DNA of 64,000 bases from Anaeramoeba flamelloides. Lineage: Eukaryota > Metamonada > Anaeramoebidae. Positions 13,045 to 23,961 of this stretch are shown here, piece by piece. The position numbers and the translations under genes were made by a program. Each line of letters begins with the position of its first letter. The first letter of the stretch is position 1. The notes under the pieces are model-generated. The model did not search any database and had not been told where the DNA came from. It was given only the letters and a program-made list of their open reading frames with translations. The stretch spans positions 5,456,001 through 5,520,000 of the forward strand of contig JANTQA010000060.1 in NCBI GenBank assembly GCA_027625915.1, given 5' to 3'.

Positions 13045-13434
13045 TCAACCAATAACAACATTTTTTGAAACAAAATATAATTTTGATTTTCTAGTGAGAA
13101 TTTTTGATAACTTTTCTCCCAAAACAATAATTTGTGGATCTTCAATTTCTGAACTCAATTGAAATTTTGTCTTGGGGGTACAATCATTTTGAACAATTCC
13201 AAAGCCAATTTCCAAACTAAAAAACCTCCTCTTGAAAAAAAAACTTTCAATTAACTCTTTCAGAGTATTTTCCCATATTCCCTCAAAACAAGAAGTTTCT
13301 TGAGTTACCAATTGACTATTTAAAAGACACTCTGATATTCTTAGACATTCATTATTGGAAACTCGACTGTTCAAATCAAATATATTCCAATATAAATTAT
13401 TTTTAGAAATAAGAGTACCAATTAAAAAAGCCAT
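13045..13434 (-). CDS. Unrecognised 129-aa frame in foldback arm
   Basis: An open frame of 129 residues, beginning MAFLIGTLISKNNLYW, with mixed composition (FDLNSRVSNNECLRIS, CFEGIWENT, EIEDPQIIVLGEKLSK) rather than the low complexity of most non-coding frames here. I do not recognise the family. The other arm (15904-16320, + strand) encodes a clearly similar but interrupted version. Whether it is a gene of the element, an exon captured from the host, or chance is open. Its amino-acid composition and the parallel copy argue mildly for past coding function. Confidence 0.35.
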   Translation of the reverse strand: MAFLIGTLISKNNLYWNIFDLNSRVSNNECLRISECLLNSQLVTQETSCFEGIWENTLKELIESFFFKRRFFSLEIGFGIVQNDCTPKTKFQLSSEIEDPQIIVLGEKLSKILTRKSKLYFVSKNVVIG

Positions 13435-13869
13435 TTCCGAAAACTAATTTTAACTTCCAACCAATTTGAGCCTTTGTCAAACCAAACCAATTCTATTTGG
13501 ATTTATTTGTTTTAAAAAAAATTCAAAATATACAAATATTTTGAGACCCGCTTTGTTAATTTGAAAAAATCAAAAAAAAAAAAAAAAAAGAAGAAGAAAA
13601 TTTCGAAACAATACTAAATATTGATTTCAACAAGACTTTATTAAAATAATTATTTTAAGGAATTTTTTTCTTATTTGGCCTACTACATTACTAACTATAA
13701 CAAACCAAATCAATTATAACAAACAATTCATTCCTACCTTTTTTTCCAATAAAATTTTTAGTAAAAATATAACATAAATTACAAATTTTAGTTTTCTTTT
13801 TTGAAAAGTTAATTGCAAAATAAAAGGAATAAAATTTTCATTTGCTATTTTAAAATCATTCTCAAAATA

Positions 13870-14215
13870 CAGCCAGTTCAACTTTCAAGACGCAAACATT
13901 GAGCGAAATTTTTTATACAGTCAGTTCCACTTTTAAGGCACAAACTTTCAAGGAAATTTAAGGAATAGAAAAAATCTCAAATTAAGGCACAAATTTTGGA
14001 TTTTTTTTTCCAATTTAATTTACTAGAATCTAAATTTTGTGCTTTAATTTGAGATTTTTTCTATTCCTTAAATTTCCTTGAAAGTTTGTGCCTTAAAAGT
14101 GGAACTGACTGTATAAAAAATCCCAAATTAAGGCACAAAATTCAAATTTTAGAAAAATAATTTCAGATCAAAAAAATTACAAATTGTGTGCTTTAATTTG
14201 GGATTTTTTGTTAAT
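13870..14215. mobile_element. Palindromic MITE interrupted by another copy
   Basis: A diverged left end (CAGCCAGTTCAACTTTCAAG at 13870, TA before it) and a right-hand core (about 14116-14210: CCCAAATTAAGGCACAAAAT, then GTGCTTTAATTTGGGATTTT) flank an intact copy at 13918-14111. The younger copy therefore inserted into the older one. The outer right terminus is not recognisable. Confidence 0.65.
13918..14111. mobile_element. Palindromic MITE (TA-flanked), 194 bp
   Basis: Begins CAGTCAGTTCCACTTTTAAG and ends in its exact reverse complement. Almost the whole length is one hairpin: GAAATTTAAGGAATAGAAAA pairs with its inverse, as does the AAATTAAGGCACAAA block. TA flanks both sides (13916-13917 and 14112-14113). 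TA targets and CAGT ends are the hallmark of Tc1/mariner-related MITEs. It is the best-preserved member here, so probably young. Confidence 0.85.
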
Positions 14216-14337
14216 GATAAATGGCAAAAGTTTATTCCTATTATTACAACTGTTATATTTAATAGTTGAAATGTCAAATATTGTTAATAAATTACAACAT
14301 CTTAAAAAAATAAATAAATATCAATTTTAATAAATCA

Positions 14338-14520
14338 AGGGGGTGTTAAAAATTTTTGAGAGATTAAAACAAAAAAAAAGGAATTTGTGAATTTGTTTAA
14401 ACTCTGTTAGGAATATTAATTGATCAAATGGTTAGATATCAACAATTAATTTTATTTTAGTTCTTCTGGTTTAACCTAGCTCAACTTTAACCAAATATAA
14501 ATTGTTCAAAAACTTGATCA
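14338..14520 (+). mobile_element. Partial copy of the GTGTTAAAAATTTT element family
   Basis: Shares GTGTTAAAAATTTTTGAGAG, then TTTGTTTAAACTCTGTTAGG, ATTGATCAAATGGTTAGATA and a TTCTTCTGGTTTAACC region with the copies at 33384-33740 and 35582-35933. Only about half of the ~350-bp family unit is present. Confidence 0.6.
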
Positions 14521-14533
14521 AAAGAAATATTTA

Positions 14534-14728
14534 CAGTCAGTTCCACTTTAAGGCACAAACTTTCAACAAAATTTAATGCACAAAAAAATCTCAAATTAAG
14601 GCAAAAAATTTGGAATTTTCATTTTTACAAATTATTTTTTCTTGAATCTGAATTTTGTGCCTTAATTTGGGATTTTTATTGTGTCTTAAATTTAGTTGAA
14701 AGTTTGTGCATTAAAGTGGAACTGACTG
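14534..14728. mobile_element. Palindromic MITE (TA-flanked), 195 bp
   Basis: Ends CAGTCAGTTCCACTTTAAGG and GTGGAACTGACTG with TA on both sides (14532-14533, 14729-14730). Internal inverted blocks are CTCAAATTAAGGC and GTGCCTTAATTTGGG. Same family as 13918-14111. Confidence 0.85.
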
Positions 14729-14755
14729 TAAATAAAATTTATGATTATCTTAATA

Positions 14756-14950
14756 TAGTCAGTATCACTTTTAAGGCACAAACTTTCAAGGAAATTTAAG
14801 TCACCAAAAAATTTCAAATTAAGGCACAAAATTCAGATTCTATTAAAATAAATTGTAAAATAAAAAATTCCAAATTTTGTGCCTTAATTTGAGATTTTTT
14901 GGTGACTTAAATTTCGTTGAAAGTTTGTGCCTTAAAAGTGAAACTGACTG
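14756..14950. mobile_element. Palindromic MITE (TA-flanked), 195 bp
   Basis: Left end TAGTCAGTATCACTTTTAAG, right end GTGAAACTGACTG, with TA on both sides (14754-14755, 14951-14952). It lies only 27 bp after the previous copy. Confidence 0.8.
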
Positions 14951-15111
14951 TAGGCTATGAACAATTTAATCAAAAAATCATTTGGTAAACAACTATCTTT
15001 AAAATTTAAAAAATACATTTTTCAAACAAAGTATTGGAATTTACCAAACAATTTTATATTGAAAATTCCTTTGAGCTCATAAATCAAAATTGGGTATTTT
15101 GTTTATTATTA

Positions 15112-15309
15112 CAATCAGGTTCACTTTTAAGGTACAAACTTTCAACTAAATTTAAGACACGATAAAAATCTCAAATTAAGGCATAAAATTATTTTTTTTT
15201 TTTTTTTTACAATTTATTTTATAAGAATCTGAATTTTGTGCTTTAATTTGTGAATTTTATTTTACCTTAAATTTCATTGAAGTTTTGTGATTAAAAGTGG
15301 AACTGACTG
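15112..15309. mobile_element. Palindromic MITE (TA-flanked), 198 bp
   Basis: Left end CAATCAGGTTCACTTTTAAG, right end GTGGAACTGACTG, with TA on both sides (15110-15111, 15310-15311). The central loop is a poly-T run. Confidence 0.8.
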
Positions 15310-15903
15310 TAATTTCTAAAATAAATACAGTGATTTTAAGTAAATCTATTTGTTGAAAAAGAAATGGAACAAAATTTCATTCAGCTTTCCAAAAAAATCT
15401 AAAATCAAGTAACATTTCGTTTTTTATTTCTGAAAACAAATTTTTAACTTTTGAATTTACCCCTTAAAATTGGGCCCTTAAATGATTATATAAGAATTAT
15501 TTGATAATTTTTTTTGGATAGTAAAATGAAAATTTTATTCCTTTTATTTTGCAATTAACTTTTCAAAAAAAAACCAAATTTCCAAATTTAGGTTATATTT
15601 TTACTAAAAATTTTATTGGGAAAAAGGGCAGGAATGAATTGTTTATTATAATTGATTTGGTTTGTTATAGTTAGTAATGTATTAGGTCAAATAAGAAAAA
15701 AATTCCTTAAAATAATTATTTTAATAAAGTCTTGTTGAAATCAATATTTAGTATTGTTTCGAAATTTTCTTCTTTTTTTTTTTTTTTTTTTTGATTTTTT
15801 CAAATTAACAAAGCGGGTCTCAAAATATTTGTATATTTTGAATTTTTTTTAAAACAAATAAATCCAAATAGAATTGATTTGGTTTGGAAAATGTTAAAAT
15901 TGG

Positions 15904-16320
15904 TTGATAGTTATTGTTAGTTGTTTGGAAGTGGCTTTTTTAATTGGTACTCTTATTTCTAAAAATAATTTATATTGGAATATATTTGATTTGAACAGTC
16001 GAGTTTCCAATAATGAATGTCTAAGAATATCAGATTGTCTTTTAAATAGTCAATTGGGAAACCAAGAAACTTCTTGTTTTGAGGGAATATGGGAAAATAC
16101 TCAAGCAGAGTTAATTGAAAGTTTTTTTTTCAAGAGGAGGGTTTTTTAGTTTGGAAATTGGCTTTGGAATTGTTCAAAATGATTGTACCCCCAAGACAAA
16201 ATTTCAATTGAGTTAAGAAATTGAAGATCCACAAATTATTTTTTTGGGAGAAAAGTTATCAAAAAGTCTTACTAGAAAATCAAAAAAATTAGATTTAGTA
16301 TCAAAAAAGTTGTTATTGGT
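15904..16320 (+). pseudogene. Interrupted twin of the 129-aa frame, right arm
   Basis: The right arm repeats the left-arm frame: AFLIGTLISKNNLYW, FDLNSRVSNNECLRIS and CFEGIWENT are preserved almost unchanged, then the frame is disrupted. Conservation over the first ~80 residues reflects recent arm identity and is not by itself evidence of selection. Function is unknown. Confidence 0.4.
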
Positions 16321-16810
16321 TGACACGGGGATTAGTAAGATGAGTTATTTGACTCAAATTTATTTTAGTTAGAAATGTGGAACTGAAGATCAGTTTAAAA
16401 AATATTTTATTTCAAAATTTTTTTTTTCGTTCGGGAATCCTTTGAGGTTCAATTGTTGGTTATTGTTTGAGTTTTAAGTTTCCAAGAAACTCAAGATCTA
16501 ATCGAAATTTTTTTTGGCTAGAAAAGCTTTTCAAAAAGTGTTTAGAGAAACTTTGGAAAGTGTTGTTTGAAAATGGTCTGGGGAAAGAGTGTACTGAAAA
16601 TCATTTTAGTCCACACTTTATTAAAACTCAAAAGTGAGGTTGAAAAAGTTTTAATTCAAAAAGTCCACACTTTATTAAAAACGCAAAACTTTAAAAAGTT
16701 TTAATTCTGAAAAAGTCTTCACTTTTTTAAAACACAAAACTTTAAAAAAGTTTTAATTTTCTCTCTTTCTTTTAAAAATAAGTTTTCACTTTTTAAAAAT
16801 AACTGTATTG

Positions 16811-17554
16811 TTTTTTGTAAACGATTTAATTGTGGGCTTTCATAAAAATGATCAAAAACACAAGATTTTTTTAGGTAATAAGAATCCAAATGGAGAATAC
16901 AAGTTTTTAAGAAGTAGGGTATATAACTTAAATTTTCTCTATTTCAATTTAATCAAGATACTAAAGGTAAAATGTCTTGGAAATCAGATGTCTTATTTTA
17001 AATCAGAAAAAGTTGGAAAAATGAGCAAAAAGTGGATTGGAAGAGAAATACATTTCTCGTAAATTACGACTTTCAGATTTAACCTTTAATATTTAATCTG
17101 GATTTTTTTGTGTTTACTTGAGAAAAACTCTCTTTTAATGGAGATAAAGGAAATGAGAAAATGACTAATTTTTAATTTTTCATTTTTAATTGGGAAATTT
17201 ACCGGTGCAAAACCAAAACATTTATATTTGTTTTTACTAAATTTGGCATTTTTCACATGTGTTTCAATTAAAAATCTTTTGTTAAAAAATAAAAGACATT
17301 GAATGTCAAGATTAAGAATTGATTGCCCAAAGGGATTAGTATGATTTTTAAATTACTCAGCCCACCGATACTTATTTTTAAAATAAACATTAAAATTACA
17401 AAAATAAATGATATTTATAATTCTTCATTTTCAGTTAAGTTTCTGTTTTCGAATAAGTGTTTAATTTTATACAATCTTCTTGAACTATCTTGATTAAATT
17501 GAAATTAATAATATTTAAGTTGGGTCGCATGCTTCTCAAAAGTTTTTAATCCTC
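16811..17554. other. Spacer between the two large inverted-repeat structures
   Basis: Contains an open stretch (16808-17062) with fairly mixed composition (GFHKNDQKHKIFLGNKNPNG) but no ATG start, no splice context and no family I know. Otherwise A/T-rich sequence with nothing recognisable. Confidence 0.4.
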
Positions 17555-19116
17555 CACAAGTACAAATTGAAAAAAATTGAATTTTCAAATATTTGATATC
17601 TGAACGAGTTATTTGTTTTTATAACATCCAATTTATCTTAAAAATTGATTTTTCAAGTTTAGAGCGCTGTATCTCCTCTAGTTTAGAAATTATTCTCCAT
17701 TTTCGATTTTTCGTCAAAAAAAATTTTGTTTTTGAAATTTTGAATTTTTCCTTTCTAAAAAAGGTAAAATTTTACACAAAAATAAAATTTTTTTAACTTT
17801 TTTAAGATCATCTTACTAGGGTATTTTTTGATCAAAAATATTATTTTGGTGAAAAAAAGTGAAAAAATTAAGGTTTAAAAAAAAATTTTTTTTTGAAAAT
17901 TTTTTTACTACTCTTTTGATTTTCCCATATTTTTTTTACTCAAATATTATATAAGTAATATATTTAAAAATAAAAAAGTTATAAATTTTTAAATTTGAAA
18001 AATTTTTTTATTACATTAAAAAAATTTTTTTTTTTTATTTTTTTTGCTTTGATCCAAGTTAAATATAAAAATACATAAATTTAACTATATATTAGTTGTA
18101 AAAATGCTATATTAAAATCTTTTTAATATAGACATAAAAATTTTTTACAAAAATTTTTTATTTTGATTTTTTTGTCACGTTTTTAAATTTAAACTTTATG
18201 AGAATAAGTGGTTTCGAAATTATTTTGTATTTAAAATGGGCATTTTTGACTTTTTTCAAAATTTCAAATTTTAAAAAATGTATATAAAAAAAATTTTATA
18301 AAATTTTTTTAAATGTAGTAAAAATAGGTCACTTTAAAAAAAAATTTTTTTTTTTTAAACATCTCAAAAAAATGATTTTTATTTTTATTCTCACAGAAAA
18401 ACAATGTTTAAAAAAAAATTTTTTTTTAATAGGAAAACTCTAGTAAAATTTCATTTTTTTCTATTTTATCAGAAAAAAAAATCACATTACCAATATTTTG
18501 AAAAAAAACTTATTAGAACTCAACTTATTTTATCTTAAAAATCATTTTTTCAAATTTTTGATAATATAATTCACAAGAGTAAATATAAAACTGGGATCAA
18601 AAAAAAAAAAATTTTTGCTCAACAAATTAAAAATTTTCTTAAATTTCGATTTTTGGTGTTTAGAAGTCTCTAGGACGTCTAGTTTTCTAGATATTGTCCA
18701 AAATCGATTGTTATATACAAATTTTTTAATAGTGATTTTTCACAACTATTTTGGGCAATAACTCGAAAAATATAAGAGCTCCCAAAAAATGAAAAATTGA
18801 GATTGTTTTTATATTTTTTATATAGTGACCCCCATAGATTAAAATGAATTTTTGGTGTTTTTTTTTTTTTCAAAAAAAAAATTTTTTTTTAATTGTAGGT
18901 TTTACTATATATAAATAATTTAAAATCTTCTACTCCACACACAGAAAAAAACTACTTAGTTACCAGTATTTATCCGAATTTTGGTACCTTAAGAGGATTT
19001 GTATTTTTGAAAAAAAAAAATTGAAAATATTTAAAGGTAAATTCAGGTAGCAAACATGTATACTTTAATTGATCAAATTATATATAAAAATTTTAAAAAA
19101 AAATTATTAATTTTAT

Positions 19117-19200
19117 TGATCTTTCCAGGAATCGAACTCAGGCTACACACTTTTCAAATTTTGAGATTAAGGTGCTCTGCCGCTGATCTAATGAATAATT
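19117..19200 (-). pseudogene. tRNA-like relic in module V
   Basis: The minus strand reads CATTAGATCAGCGGCAGAGC, about 33 bases, then GAGTTCGATTCCTGG: a D-arm/A-box and a T-loop/B-box at tRNA spacing for a long variable arm. D-stem, T-stem and acceptor pairing are imperfect, so a functional tRNA is unlikely. It could be a tRNA pseudogene or the head of a SINE-like unit. Confidence 0.55.
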
Positions 19201-20761
19201 ATTATATATTTTAAAATTATCAAATTTTGAAGATAATGAAATCGAATTTTTAATTGAGTAATTTTTCTAATATATTTAAAAAAAAAAAAACTCTAAGTTT
19301 TTTACGATTAAAAAAAATTTTTTTTTTATTTTCATTGTAAAAAAATTAAAAAATTTAAAATTGAATTGAAAAAAAGTTTATTAAAAAATTTTTTTTTTGA
19401 AAAAAATCCTATTAATAGGAAACTCTAGTAAAAATTTGTTTTTAATTTTTTAGCATTTTTTTTTATATTTTTCTAGTGATTACGCTATTAAAAATTTGAA
19501 AAAAATGAATATTTATATAAAATAAGATGAGGTCTAATAATTTTTTTTTCAAAATATTGGAAATGTGATTTTTTTTTCTGTTAAATTAGAAAAAAATGAA
19601 ATTTTACTAGAGTTTCCTATTAAAAAAAATTTTTTTTATAAACATTGTTTTTCAGTTAAAATAAAAATAAAAATCATTTATTTGAGATGTTTAAAAAAAT
19701 TTTTTTTTTCAAAGTTACCAATTTTTAGTACTTTAAAAAATATTTTGAAAAAAATTTTTTATATACATTTTTTAAAATTTTCAATTTTGAAAAAAGTCAA
19801 AAACATCCATTTTAAATACTAAATATTTTCGAAACCATTTACTCTCATAATGTTTAAATTTAAAAAATTCACAAAAAAAATCAAAATAAAAAATTTTTTA
19901 AAAAAATTTTTTGTCTATGTCAAATAGATTTTTATATTTCCTTTTATCAACCAATATTCGTATTAACTTATGTATTTTTATAAATAACTTGGATAAAAGT
20001 GAAAAAAAAAATAATTTTTTTTTTTTTTTAATCTAAAAAAAAATCAAAATTAAATAATTTATAACTATTGTAGTTAAAAATATATTATAAAAATAATATT
20101 CGAGTAAATCAAAAATGGGAAAATCAAAAGAGTAGTAAAAAAATTTTCAAAAAAAAAAATTTTTTTTAAACCTTAATTTTTTCAATTTTTTTCACCAAAA
20201 TCATATTTTTAATCAAAAATTACCCTAGTAAGATGATCGTTAAAACACCAAAAAAAAATTATTTTTGTGTAAAAAGGTACCTTTTTTAAAAATGAAAAAT
20301 TCTAAAATTTCAAAAACAAAATTTTTTTTGACAAAAAATAGAAAATTGAGAATAATTTCTAAACTAGAGGAGATACAGCGCTCTAAACTTAAAAAATCAT
20401 CTTTTCAGATTATTTTGATTTAGAGATGATGAGTAATTCACCCAGAGATCCGATATTTAAAATTTCGATTTTTTTCAATTTATACTTGTGTCACTAGAAA
20501 AATAAAAAAAAATGCTAAAAAATTAAAAAAAAATTTTACAAGTGTTTCCTATTAAAATGAATTGTTTTCAAAAAAAAAAAATTAGGTTTTTTTCAATTTA
20601 ATTTTAAATTTTGGTAATTTTTTAATAATGAAAAAAACTTTTTTTTAATCGTGGAAAACTTAGAGTTTTTTTTCAATAAAAATATATATTAAAAAAATTA
20701 CTCAATTATAAATTCAATTCGATTATCTTCAAAATTTGATAATTTTAAAATATCCAATAAT

Positions 20762-20843
20762 TACTCATTAGCTCAGCGGTAGAGCACCGAGATCTCAAAA
20801 TTTGAAAAGTGTTTAGCCGGAGTTCGATTCCTGATAAGATCAA
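20762..20843 (+). pseudogene. tRNA-like relic in module V'
   Basis: A box TAGCTCAGCGG (20769-20779) with an intact D-stem GCTC..GAGC, and B-box-like AGTTCGATTCC (20821-20831). Between GAGC and the T-stem lie about nine more bases than in a class I tRNA, which fits a long variable arm or a relic intron. The acceptor ends (TACTCAT and TAAGATC) do not pair and the T-stem is poor. It may still drive Pol III transcription, but a functional tRNA is unlikely. Confidence 0.55.
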
Positions 20844-21413
20844 TTAAATTAATAGTTTATTTTTTATTTTTTTTTTTATATTTTTATATATAATTTGATC
20901 AATTAAAGTATACATGTTTGCTACCTGAATTTACCTTTAAATATTTTCAAAATTTTTTTTTTCAAAAATAAAAATCCTCTTTAGGTACCAAAATTCGGAT
21001 AAATACTGGTAACTAAGTAGTTTTTTCTGTGTGTGGAGTAGAAGATTTTAAATTATTTATATATAGTAAAACCTACAATTAAAAAAAAAATTTTTTTTTT
21101 TTTTTTCAAAAAAAAAAAAACTTTAAAATTCATTTTAACATCTGGGATTCACTATATAAAAAATATAAAAACAATCTCAATTTTTCATTTTTGGGGAGCT
21201 CTTATATTTTTCGAGTTATTGCCCAAAATAGTTGTGAAAAATCACTATTAAAAAATTTGTATATAAAAATCGATTTTGGACAATATCTCGAAAAATAGAC
21301 GTCCTAGAGACTTCTAAACACCAAAAATCGAAATTTAAGAAAATTTTTAATTTGTTGAGTAATAAAAAAATTTTTTGATCCCAGTTTTATATTTACTCTT
21401 GTGTCACTTGATT

Positions 21414-23961
21414 CTTATAATCTTCTTAAAAAGAGGATGGTTTTTATCAATTTTTACAAGTAAAAATTTTAATAATCCACAAACAAAAATGTATAATTTT
21501 TTTAACATGTTACATTATTTTAACAAGATTTATGTCAAAACCTCAAATATTTAATAAAAAATAGTTTGAATTTGATAATATTACTTTTTTCCATTTAATA
21601 AATGAAATTTTTTTATTTCATATACTAAATATTCTTGATACGTTTTAATTGAAAAAACTCAATGGACTTTTACAAAATCAATTTGAAATGGTATTTCAGG
21701 AAATTTAATTAAGCTTCCTTTTTTGAAAGTTGTGATAAATTTTTAATTAGGAAAATTAAACTTTGGTTTTGTTATTAGGTATTAATATTTAAATTTTGAA
21801 AAATAGGGATAGGTAGGTGATAATTCAGAATATTGTTTGGTCATTTTGGTTTGTAGGAAAAAGTGAAAAGTCTCTTGTTAATTATATTCGATTAAATTAA
21901 ATGTAAGTAGGTACAATTACTATATTTATAAACTTTCATGGTGTGAGTAATTTACCGAAAAGGGGTTTTGGGTGTCATGGTATATTGGTATTTTGAAACC
22001 AAAATATCATCCATTGTACTTATATTGAAAAAATCCAAAGTAAAATCAGAGTATAACCTGTAATTTTTCAAATTTTCGAAGATTTTTTGATAATTTTAAG
22101 GTTTTATTAAATTTTAAATCAAATCAAGAAATGTGTTGAGGTGAATGTATGAAATTAATCAACAAATAAATCAATAAAAAAGAAATGATACAGTTCATTT
22201 TTTTTAACAAATGTTTTTTTACTTTTTAAAGACTAAACAAAGAAGATCAAATTTCCAAAGTAACTTGTTAAAAAAAAGAATTTAAAAAATATCAAAGTAT
22301 ATTTTTGAAGATTTGGTTTTTTTTTATCATCTTAATTTATATCGATGAAATAAATATTCCGGTTGAAATTATTATTCCGTTATTGTTTATTATAATTATT
22401 CAGTCAAAACATGGTTTTTTACAAATTTAATTTTAAAATTCGTTTTATAAAATATTTTTCACAAAATAAAACAAAAAAAAGGTACTTTTTGAATTTTTTG
22501 TTCTATTGTTAAAGTTTCGTGATTCAGCAATATTATACTCCTCTTTATATGAAACAATTAATTTTATATGCACGTTTTAAATCCTCGGAATAATGTAGGC
22601 AAAATTATAGTTCAATTGATAACATTTTAAAAAATCGAAAAAAAAAAATATTTTTAAAACATAAGGTAAAACAAGAAATTCTTTTCGTGGTTGACAAAAC
22701 AACAAAAAAAATTTAAATGCAAGAAAAAGAGAAAGCTAAGTAGTTAAAAAAATAATAAAAAAAAATCTTAAATTTGGAAATAGTTTTTAGTCTTGTGTTG
22801 TAAATTCGTTCTTAATTGTGTCTTTTTAAGTTGGTTGTGTAATAAATTTCTCAACCATAGGTCTAATTATGTATATGATATTTTGGCCAGACTACATGGA
22901 AACAAATCATATTACAATGTTTAATGTTTTAAAAAGATGTTCAACTTCTTTCTCCAATTCTAGGCTTTAATACTTTGTTAACCAAAGTAGAACTGTGTGG
23001 TTGATTATTTTTCCTCTTTGGGCCTTTTTAAAGGAATAAAAAAAAAGGGGGAAACTCAAAAAAAAGTATGTAGAAAATAATAAAAAACTATAAACTACAG
23101 TCAGTTTCACTTTTAAGGCACAAACTTTCAACGAAATTTAAGACACAAAAAAAAATCTCAAATTAAAGCACAAAATTCAAATTCTAGTAAAATAAATTGT
23201 AAAAAAAAAAAATTAAAAACTTTGTGCTTTAATTTGAGATTTTTTTGTGCCTAAAATTTCGTTGAAAGTTTGTGCCTTAATAGTGGAACTGACTGTAATC
23301 AATTCCTCTATTATTTGATTTTTGGAATTCAAGTAATTTAAATACTGTTTTTATTAAACTTATAATTTTTCATTCAAAAAGTCTTTCTGATACTTAAATT
23401 ACATTTATTCTATTAGTTTTATCAAAACAAAACTCCAAATATAAAAGCTATTTGTACAGAAAGTTACTGATATGAAAAATAAGTATCACTACTGAAAAAA
23501 ACAAAATCCATAAAATTGAAAATGAACAGATTTTACTCATATTCTTATCAAAATTACAACCAAAGTGCTCAAAAAAATATTCAGGTTTTTTTCTGAATCA
23601 TTTTTAATTCTACTGGAACTTTTCTTTAAGTAACAATGCCAAAAAATTTGTAAAATATTTAATTTTCCAATTTTGAACCAAAAAAATTAAAAAATAAAAA
23701 TATGATTTATTATTTTATTTTCTTTAAAAAGAAATAATAAAAATAATAAGATCAAAATAAGTAATAAATATTTAATAAGAAATAAAAATAAAAAAAGAAT
23801 AATAAAATTTTGAATAAAATAGCTTTAAAATAAATAGCAAAATAATATTAATATCAATTGTATAAATAAATAAATAAATAAATTATAATAATACTGATAA
23901 TAATAATAATAATAAAAATAAGATATGAATATTATTATCTATTTCTTTTCAAATAAAAATT
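21414..23961. other. Gene-free interval with one MITE
   Basis: A/T-rich spacer. It contains one palindromic MITE (23098-23295) and short simple repeats near 23866-23922 (ATAA and ATAATA runs). The last few hundred bases are the probable 3' flank of the membrane-protein gene on the minus strand. Confidence 0.5.
23098..23295. mobile_element. Palindromic MITE (TA-flanked), 198 bp
   Basis: Ends CAGTCAGTTTCACTTTTAAG and AGTGGAACTGACTG, with TA on both sides (23096-23097, 23296-23297). The stem includes ACGAAATTTAAGACACAAAA and its near-inverse. Same family as the 13.9-15.3 kb cluster. Confidence 0.85.

Larger units (their letters stand above)
12582..16810. mobile_element. 4.2-kb long inverted-repeat (foldback) element
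   Basis: Two ~1.27-kb arms (about 12582-13850 and 15520-16810) are inverted copies of each other at high identity, from the outer ATACAGTTGTTTT to the inner AAAGGAATAAAATTTTCAT. The spacer (13851-15519) is largely palindromic MITEs. Each arm carries subterminal tandem repeats of 45-55 bp and a similar reading frame on opposite strands. No recognisable transposase, integrase or capsid gene is seen. It resembles a foldback or long-TIR non-autonomous transposon, later colonised by MITEs. Confidence 0.8.
17555..21413. repeat. Interleaved inverted repeats U-V-U'-V'
   Basis: Four ~1-kb modules. U is 17555-18574, V 18572-19478, U' 19476-20490 (inverse of U) and V' 20492-21413 (inverse of V). Outer edges are CACAAGTACAAATTG / CAATTTATACTTGTG for U, and CACAAGAGTAAATATAAAAC / GTTTTATATTTACTCTTGTG for V. 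U markers are AGAGCGCTGTATCTCCTCTA and its complement at about 20363-20386; V markers are TTACCAGTATTTATCCG at about 18960 and its complement at about 20996. The order is interleaved rather than nested. U and V also share an AATAGGAAA(A)CTCTAGTAAAA block near their inner ends, so they may be diverged relatives. No transposase is seen. Confidence 0.8.

Noticed and set aside
13918-15309. CRISPR-like array of regularly spaced repeats
   Set aside because: The units are 195-bp TA-flanked palindromes at irregular spacing, in a eukaryotic genome.
12582-16810. Polinton-type or other virus-like element
   Set aside because: Long inverted ends alone are not enough; no polymerase, integrase, capsid or protease signature is visible.
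16808-17062. 84-residue open stretch after the foldback arm
   Set aside because: It begins without ATG, ends in A/T-rich sequence, and matches no family; at most an old fragment.
19117-20843. Functional tRNA genes
   Set aside because: Only the A and B boxes are good; acceptor and T-stem pairing fail in both copies.
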